A stretch of DNA of 11,096 nt from an uncultured Prevotella sp. (lineage in GTDB: Bacteria; Bacteroidota; Bacteroidia; Bacteroidales; Bacteroidaceae). Within the stretch, counting starts at the first letter, position 1, and every line of letters begins with the position of its first letter. The notes beneath the pieces are model-generated. The model saw nothing but the letters and a program-made list of their open reading frames with translations, searched no databases and was not told the DNA's origin. The translations under genes were made by a program, and so were the position numbers. This document shows positions 6,347-11,096 of this stretch, one piece after another. The stretch spans positions 1 through 11,096 of the forward strand of contig CALIIG010000082.1 in NCBI GenBank assembly GCA_938018155.1, given 5' to 3'.

Positions 6347-7743
6347 TAACACCATCTGAAGTATTGGAGACCAACCACATGGTTGAACAGGAAAACCTCG
6401 ATGTGCGCACTATTACGATGGGCATAAGCCTGCTTGATTGTACCGACACCAACCTTAAAACCTGTTGCAACAAAATTTATAACAAGATAACAACATGTGC
6501 AAAAGACCTTGTTACTACGGGCGAAGAGATAAGCCGTGAAATAGGCATTCCCATCGTTCACAAACGCATTAGTGTAACTCCTGCCGCTCTTATAGGTGCT
6601 TCGTGTTGCCATACCACTGATGACTACGTACAGATAGCCCAAACCCTTAACCGCGCAGCAGCAGCTGTTGGTGTCAATTTCCTCGGTGGTTTTTCGGCTC
6701 TTGTATCAAAGGGAATGACGCCAAGTGATGAGCTTTTAATACGTTCTATCCCTGAAGCATTGGCTTCTACCGACCTGGTTTGTTCGAGCGTGAACGTTGG
6801 TTCCACTAAGAATGGTATCAACATGAATGCAGTAAGACTGATGGGGGACATCATAAAAGCTACAGCAGAAGCCACTCGTGACAAAGCGTGTATAGGGCCG
6901 GCCAAGCTTGTTGTCTTCTGTAACGCACCCGATGATAACCCATTTATGGCAGGTGCTTTCCATGGAGTGAGCGAAGCCGACACCATAATTAATGTAGGAG
7001 TATCGGGTCCTGGCGTTGTAAAATACGCCCTGGAGGAAATGGACCGCAATGTACGAGATAGCGAAAAAGGCAATAACAAAGAGGCCAGTTTTGAAGTTTT
7101 ATGCGAGACCATCAAAAAAACGGCATTCAAAATTACGCGTGTCGGACAGTTCGTTGCACGAGAAGCCAGCAGGCGTCTGGGCGTTCCTTTCGGTATAATT
7201 GACCTTTCTCTGGCCCCCACTCCTGCCGTAGGCGACTCGGTTGCCGACATATTGAAGTGCTGTGGTGTAGAGCAACCCGGAGCCCCGGGCACGACAGCAG
7301 CCTTAGCTTTGCTCAACGACCAGGTGAAAAAAGGCGGTATCATGGCCAGTTCATACGTGGGCGGGCTGTCGGGTGCCTTCATACCCGTAAGCGAAGATCA
7401 GGGTATGATCGATGCCGTTAGCGCAGGAGCACTGACCCTTGAAAAGCTCGAGGCCATGACTTGTGTATGTTCTGTGGGGCTCGATATGATTGCAATCCCG
7501 GGCGATACGCCCGCAACCACGATAGCAGGACTTATTGCAGACGAGGCCGCTATCGGCATGATCAACCAGAAAACAACGGCTGTTCGCATTATCCCTGTGA
7601 TTGGAAAAGGAGTTGGTGAAAGCATAGAATGGGGCGGATTATTGGGTAAAGCTCCCATCATGCCGGTGAACCGTTTTTCGAGTCAGCACTTTGTCGACCG
7701 CGGAGGACGTATTCCTGCTCCCGTCCACTCGTTCAAAAACTAA
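6343..7743 (+). CDS. PFL family protein (UPF0210/DUF711), function unknown
   Basis: 466 aa, the usual full length for the family. It belongs to a group whose fold resembles pyruvate formate-lyase, but I find no C-terminal glycyl-radical motif of the RVxG type, so radical chemistry should not be assumed. Conserved-looking segments include [10 protein letters not shown] (24-33), [13 protein letters not shown] (73-85), the Gly-rich [16 protein letters not shown] (112-127), GVSGPGVV (219-226), [15 protein letters not shown] (290-304) and [17 protein letters not shown] (374-390). Clustered cysteines occur at 41-42, 88-89, 306-307 and 374/376. No signal peptide or membrane span is seen, so it is cytoplasmic. 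Translation begins within the stop region of the ACT gene (ATGA overlap, no separate ribosome site). The ACT-UPF0210 pairing also occurs in Firmicutes such as Streptococcus, which suggests a joint metabolic role, but none is established to my knowledge. A strong terminator follows 33 bp downstream. Confidence 0.9.
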   Translation: MITPSEVLETNHMVEQENLDVRTITMGISLLDCTDTNLKTCCNKIYNKITTCAKDLVTTGEEISREIGIPIVHKRISVTPAALIGASCCHTTDDYVQIAQTLNRAAAAVGVNFLGGFSALVSKGMTPSDELLIRSIPEALASTDLVCSSVNVGSTKNGINMNAVRLMGDIIKATAEATRDKACIGPAKLVVFCNAPDDNPFMAGAFHGVSEADTIINVGVSGPGVVKYALEEMDRNVRDSEKGNNKEASFEVLCETIKKTAFKITRVGQFVAREASRRLGVPFGIIDLSLAPTPAVGDSVADILKCCGVEQPGAPGTTAALALLNDQVKKGGIMASSYVGGLSGAFIPVSEDQGMIDAVSAGALTLEKLEAMTCVCSVGLDMIAIPGDTPATTIAGLIADEAAIGMINQKTTAVRIIPVIGKGVGESIEWGGLLGKAPIMPVNRFSSQHFVDRGGRIPAPVHSFKN

Positions 7744-7776
7744 CATATTCAGAACATAAAGATAACGTCTTTACGC

Positions 7777-7816
7777 TCCTCTCCAGAATACTTTTCATTT
7801 TGGAGAGGATTTTTTT
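7777..7816 (+). terminator. Intrinsic terminator of the ACT/UPF0210 operon
   Basis: TCCTCTCCA (7777-7785) pairs perfectly with TGGAGAGGA (7801-7809). The stem continues inward for four more pairs (7786-7789 with 7797-7800, one G-U), leaving a 7-nt loop. Seven T residues (7810-7816) follow immediately. This is a standard Rho-independent terminator 33 bp after the stop codon. Confidence 0.93.
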
Positions 7817-7842
7817 ATGCCCTGTAATAGTTCTCTTTCTGA

Positions 7843-7868
7843 TTTTGTGCATAATTTGTTGCACAAAA
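7843..7868. promoter_or_regulatory. Inverted repeat, possible operator
   Basis: TTTTGTGC (7843-7850) and its exact complement GCACAAAA (7861-7868) flank a 10-bp A/T-rich spacer. No T-run follows on either strand, so a terminator is unlikely. The 18-bp centre-to-centre spacing is more like a dimeric regulator site than a hairpin. Most of the arm (TTTTGTG) recurs at 7991-7997, next to the promoter of the downstream flavoprotein gene, which supports a shared binding motif, though T-rich chance similarity is possible. Confidence 0.35.
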
Positions 7869-7974
7869 AAGGCAACCGTATCCTGTTTGAAATGAAAAAT
7901 GTCTGCGTTTGAAAATATGGCAGTTAACAATTAGAAATCAAGTAAAAAACTATATAAAAAGTTAGCCTTTGTTC

Positions 7975-8005
7975 TTGCACGTTTTGGCCATTTTGTGTAA
8001 TTTTG
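7975..8005 (+). promoter_or_regulatory. Promoter of the FAD/Fe-S dehydrogenase gene
   Basis: A -7 box TAATTTTG (7998-8005) fits TAnnTTTG exactly. A TTG (7975-7977) lies 20 bp before it, within the 19-21 bp spacing expected for Bacteroidales -33/-7 promoters. Transcription would begin near 8011-8014, shortly before the ATG at 8030. The box overlaps a TTG (8003) that would otherwise extend the reading frame, so that TTG cannot be the main start. Four TTTTG blocks (7982, 7991, 8001, 8011) surround the promoter. Confidence 0.55.
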
Positions 8006-8029
8006 GAATGTTTTGAAGCGAAAAGCATT

Positions 8030-11000
8030 ATGATTGATTCTAAAAATTACGAACAACTTTTACAAGATCTGAGGTTGTTTCTTCCCTCTGAACGAATATA
8101 TACCGATGAATTGCGCACGCTTGCGTGGGGTACCGATGCCAGTTTTTACCGCTTAACGCCACGTGTTGTCATACGTTCAGACAATGAGAAAGAGATTTCA
8201 CAAATCGTAAAAACTTGCTATAATCATCATATCCCCTTTACATTTCGTGCAGCCGGTACATCATTATCCGGGCAAAGCCTGAGCGACTCGGTTCTTATCG
8301 TAGCAGGCAAGAGCTGGGAGAAATATCAGGTAAGTGCCGACCATAATACCATTACCATGCAACCCGGCCTGCCGGGAGGTCGGGTAAACAGCATTCTAAA
8401 GCCTTTCGGTCGCGTGCTTCCCCCCGACCCTGCATCGGTAAACAGTGCCATGATTGGCGGCATTGTATGCAACAATGCTTCAGGAATGAACTGTGGAGTG
8501 CATGCCAATTCCGACCGCATGCTGTGCTCGGCGCGTATCATTCTGGCCGACGGCACCCTGCTCGATACGGGCAATGAGGAAAGCAAAAAACAGTTTCGCC
8601 TGACCCATCCCGATTTTATTCGTAAAATTGAACAATTGCGCGACGATGTAAGAAGCAACAAAACACTGGCCGGCCGCATCAAAAAGAAATACAGTATCAA
8701 AAATGTAACGGGACTGAATCTTAGGCCATTGATAGCCTATGACGACCCTTTCGACATCATTGCCCACTCAATTGTAGGCTCGGAAGGCACGTTAGCCTTT
8801 CTTGCCGAGGTCACCATGAAGACGCTTCATGAGTATCCTTTCCGCGCGTCGGCGATGGTTTATTTCCATACTATGGTTGAAAGCTGCCATGCCGTAGTGG
8901 CATTAAAGCAGCTGAAGGCACCGGCACAGAACCTCGAAATGAGTGCAGAAGATTTGATGGTAAAGAGTGCAGAGATGCTCGATTACCTGTCGTTGGCATC
9001 GGTTAACGACCCTGTTTTCCTGCAATACAAGAAGGATGTTGATGCGGGACGGATTAAAGGAGTTGCCCCCGGCGATTATCACAACCTCACTGCCATACTT
9101 ACAGAGACCAAGGCCATGACGCAAGAGGAGCTTGCTCACAACGTCAGCACCATCACAGATACGCTGAAACCTTTCAGCCTTTACCAGCCCTTTTCGTTCA
9201 CCGACGACCCCGAAGTGTATGGAAAATACTGGACAATGCGTGCCGGTATTTTCCCAACGGTTGGCGGAATGCGCCCCACAGGCACCAGTTGCCTGATAGA
9301 AGACGTTGCCTTCCCGGTAGAAGACTTGCCCGAAGCCACCGTAAAGATGCAGCAAATTATACACAATCATGGCTACAATGAGGGGTGTATTTACGGGCAT
9401 GCCTTTGAGGGAAACTATCATTTTATATTGAATCAGAGTTTCAAAGAGCCTGAAGAGGTGGCACGATACTCTGATATGATGCACGAAATTATTAAACTCG
9501 TCAAGAGCTATGACGGTTCTTTGAAGGCCGAACATGGCACCGGACGCAACATGGCACCGTTTGTAAGGTATGAATGGGGCGACGATGCCTTTGATGCAAT
9601 GCGCCGATTAAAGGAGATTTTTGACCCTGAAGGTTTATTGAATCCCGGCGTTATCTTCAACGACGACCCCAATTGTTTCATCGAAAATCTGAAACATTTA
9701 CCCGAGTTCGATTTCGATTTTTCCCAGCTGCCTGATGGCAAAGTATACGCCGGGAAGATGCAATCGCCACGGTCAACCACACAAGAGACAATTGACGGTG
9801 TGCAGCAAACCAACAAGTGTATTGAGTGCGGGTTCTGCGAACGCAACTGTCTTTCGTGCGGATTAACACTTTCTTCGCGCACGCGTATTGCCACACAGCG
9901 CGAAATTCGTTACCTTAAGCATAGCGAGAAAGCCGGGGATCAGGCACGTGCCAAACGCTTAGAGCAACTGTATAGTTATTATGGCGAGCAAACTTGTGCG
10001 GCTGACGGCTTGTGTGCTACGTCGTGTCCCATGCACATTAACACCGCTGACCTGACACATTTACTACGTCAAATCAACTCGAATCAAAGTAAATTAAAAT
10101 ACGCTATTGGCAATGCAGGGGCCAACCATATGCCTGAATGTGAAACTGCTGTCAAAGGATTGCTTACGGCTGCCAACCTTGCTCACACCGTTGTTGGCAC
10201 GAAAGCCATGAGCACCATTTGCGATACGGCACACAAAGCCGGGTTTCCTTTATGGACGCCTGCAATGCCCAAGCCCAACCATATTGACAAAAAGCAGCTG
10301 GCAGGACGTAATGCCGTCGTTGATGCTGCACGCACAAGCAACGACGAAAAGCTCAAGGTGGTTTACTTTCCAAGCTGTTTAAACCAAACGATGGGCCTGT
10401 CAAAGGATGCTCCCGTCAAAGAAACCGTAAGCCGGGAAATATGTAAAGTGCTGAACCGTGCGGGCTACGAGGTTATATTCCCCGAAAGGATGAACCGGCT
10501 TTGCTGTGGTCAGATATGGGAGAGTAAAGGCATGATGGATATAGCCGACCGCAAAACGGCCGAGCTTGAAGAGGCTCTTTGGAAGGCCAGTGAAGAAGGA
10601 CGTTACCCCGTTCTTTGCGATCAAAGCCCTTGTTTACACCGCATGCGCAAGCTGATTACGCGCATGAAACTGTATGAACCTGTCGAATTTATCATTAAAT
10701 TCGTACAGCAACATCTTACCTTCCGCCCCGTTAACCGTACGGTTGCCGTGCATATCACGTGCTCAATGCGTGAGATGGGGCTTGGCGATGAGCTGATAAG
10801 TCTGGCCGAAAAATGCGCAACCCAGGTTATTGTACCCGAGGAAGTAGGCTGCTGTGGCTTTGCAGGCGACAAGGGTTTCAACCGTCCGGAGATGAATAAA
10901 TACGCTCTTCGTCACCTCAAATCAGAGATAACGAAACATCATGCCGTTGTTGGATACAGCAATAGCCGCACTTGTGAAATTGGCTTACAATATCATTCGG

Positions 11001-11050
11001 GCATACCTTATATGAGCATTACCTACCTTGTAGACGAAGCTACACGATAG
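8030..11050 (+). CDS. FAD-linked / 4Fe-4S 2-hydroxyacid dehydrogenase (YdiJ/D-lactate dehydrogenase-like)
   Basis: 1006 aa from the ATG at 8030, close to the length of E. coli YdiJ. It fuses the parts that glycolate oxidase and D-lactate dehydrogenase systems often keep on separate subunits. First is a PCMH-type FAD domain (about 40-270: GTSLSGQS 76-83, IGGIVCNNASG 142-152, GSEGTLAF 250-257). Next is the FAD-oxidase C-terminal domain (about 275-545) with GHAFEGNYHF (456-465) and AEHGTGR (500-506). Two ferredoxin-like clusters follow: Cys597/600/603/607, and Cys656/662/666 with Asp659 in the second-ligand place. Last are two CCG domains with cysteines at 783, 825-826, 863/868 and 911, 941-942, 982. 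It probably oxidises a D-2-hydroxyacid and passes electrons by Fe-S to quinone or another carrier; D-lactate and D-2-hydroxyglutarate are the main candidates. No signal peptide or membrane span is seen, so it is cytoplasmic or peripheral. It has its own promoter and appears monocistronic within the window. Confidence 0.9.
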   Translation: MIDSKNYEQLLQDLRLFLPSERIYTDELRTLAWGTDASFYRLTPRVVIRSDNEKEISQIVKTCYNHHIPFTFRAAGTSLSGQSLSDSVLIVAGKSWEKYQVSADHNTITMQPGLPGGRVNSILKPFGRVLPPDPASVNSAMIGGIVCNNASGMNCGVHANSDRMLCSARIILADGTLLDTGNEESKKQFRLTHPDFIRKIEQLRDDVRSNKTLAGRIKKKYSIKNVTGLNLRPLIAYDDPFDIIAHSIVGSEGTLAFLAEVTMKTLHEYPFRASAMVYFHTMVESCHAVVALKQLKAPAQNLEMSAEDLMVKSAEMLDYLSLASVNDPVFLQYKKDVDAGRIKGVAPGDYHNLTAILTETKAMTQEELAHNVSTITDTLKPFSLYQPFSFTDDPEVYGKYWTMRAGIFPTVGGMRPTGTSCLIEDVAFPVEDLPEATVKMQQIIHNHGYNEGCIYGHAFEGNYHFILNQSFKEPEEVARYSDMMHEIIKLVKSYDGSLKAEHGTGRNMAPFVRYEWGDDAFDAMRRLKEIFDPEGLLNPGVIFNDDPNCFIENLKHLPEFDFDFSQLPDGKVYAGKMQSPRSTTQETIDGVQQTNKCIECGFCERNCLSCGLTLSSRTRIATQREIRYLKHSEKAGDQARAKRLEQLYSYYGEQTCAADGLCATSCPMHINTADLTHLLRQINSNQSKLKYAIGNAGANHMPECETAVKGLLTAANLAHTVVGTKAMSTICDTAHKAGFPLWTPAMPKPNHIDKKQLAGRNAVVDAARTSNDEKLKVVYFPSCLNQTMGLSKDAPVKETVSREICKVLNRAGYEVIFPERMNRLCCGQIWESKGMMDIADRKTAELEEALWKASEEGRYPVLCDQSPCLHRMRKLITRMKLYEPVEFIIKFVQQHLTFRPVNRTVAVHITCSMREMGLGDELISLAEKCATQVIVPEEVGCCGFAGDKGFNRPEMNKYALRHLKSEITKHHAVVGYSNSRTCEIGLQYHSGIPYMSITYLVDEATR

Positions 11051-11096
11051 AAACAAATTGATATGCAACCCGGCACAGGCATGCTTATTTATTGTT

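Noticed and set aside
6624..7382. 252-codon open frame antisense to the UPF0210 gene
   Set aside because: It lies wholly inside a well-supported gene, has no recognisable domain, and its composition is typical of a shadow frame.
6343..7743. Calling the UPF0210 protein a pyruvate formate-lyase
   Set aside because: The family name reflects a fold resemblance. No glycyl-radical motif is seen and no activating enzyme lies nearby.
7843..7868. Second intrinsic terminator
   Set aside because: The 8-bp stem has a wide A/T loop and no T-run on either strand, so an operator-like site is the better reading.
8003..8005. TTG as the start of the large dehydrogenase
   Set aside because: It overlaps the predicted -7 box and lies before the likely transcription start. 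The ATG at 8030 fits homologue N-termini better.
8903..9535. 210-codon open frame antisense to the dehydrogenase
   Set aside because: It is fully covered by a conserved flavoprotein coding region and shows no protein-family motifs.
11063..11096. Possible start of a further gene (ATG with an open frame to the window end)
   Set aside because: Only 11 codons are visible, with no recognisable motif or ribosome site, so it cannot be supported.

Overview
The window looks like chromosomal DNA from a Bacteroidota species, most likely in the order Bacteroidales (Bacteroides/Prevotella-like). The reasons are moderate GC, signal peptides ending in '-AQ', little or no Shine-Dalgarno sequence before the starts, and Bacteroidales-type -7 boxes (TAnnTTTG) upstream of three transcription units. 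No tRNA, rRNA, IS element, integrase or CRISPR array is visible. The genus cannot be fixed from the sequence alone.

Region 1 (about 1-4430, + strand) holds four co-oriented genes with gaps of 69-92 bp, all probably exported or envelope proteins. They are a 5'-cut SH3b-NlpC/P60 cysteine peptidase of the YkfC type, a dipeptide epimerase of the enolase superfamily with a textbook Tat signal, a secreted transglutaminase-like protein, and a predicted outer-membrane beta-barrel protein. The first two fit consecutive steps of cell-wall peptide breakdown: release of L-Ala-D-Glu from murein peptides, then epimerisation to L-Ala-L-Glu. The last two have no assigned substrate and are linked only by position. 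A long G-U-containing hairpin lies between the second and third genes. A strong bidirectional terminator ends the region.

Region 2 (4488-5834, - strand) is a DUF389-family integral membrane protein with a C-terminal soluble and coiled-coil extension. It converges on region 1. The 239-bp divergent gap (5835-6073) carries one -7-like box for each direction.

Region 3 (6074-7743, + strand) is a tightly coupled pair: a 90-aa stand-alone ACT-domain protein overlapping by 4 nt a UPF0210/DUF711 'PFL family' protein. A clear intrinsic terminator follows. The pair is a recurring module of unknown biochemical role.

Region 4 (7744-8029) is regulatory. After the terminator it holds an inverted repeat, four TTTTG blocks at about 10-bp spacing, and a plausible -33/-7 promoter. 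These precede a 1006-aa FAD/Fe-S 2-hydroxyacid dehydrogenase of the YdiJ/D-lactate dehydrogenase type (8030-11050). The last 46 bases hold no supported feature.

I see no defence system or clearly new multi-gene system. The best candidates for follow-up are the exported murein-peptide cluster, the ACT-UPF0210 pair and the regulatory region before the large flavoprotein.
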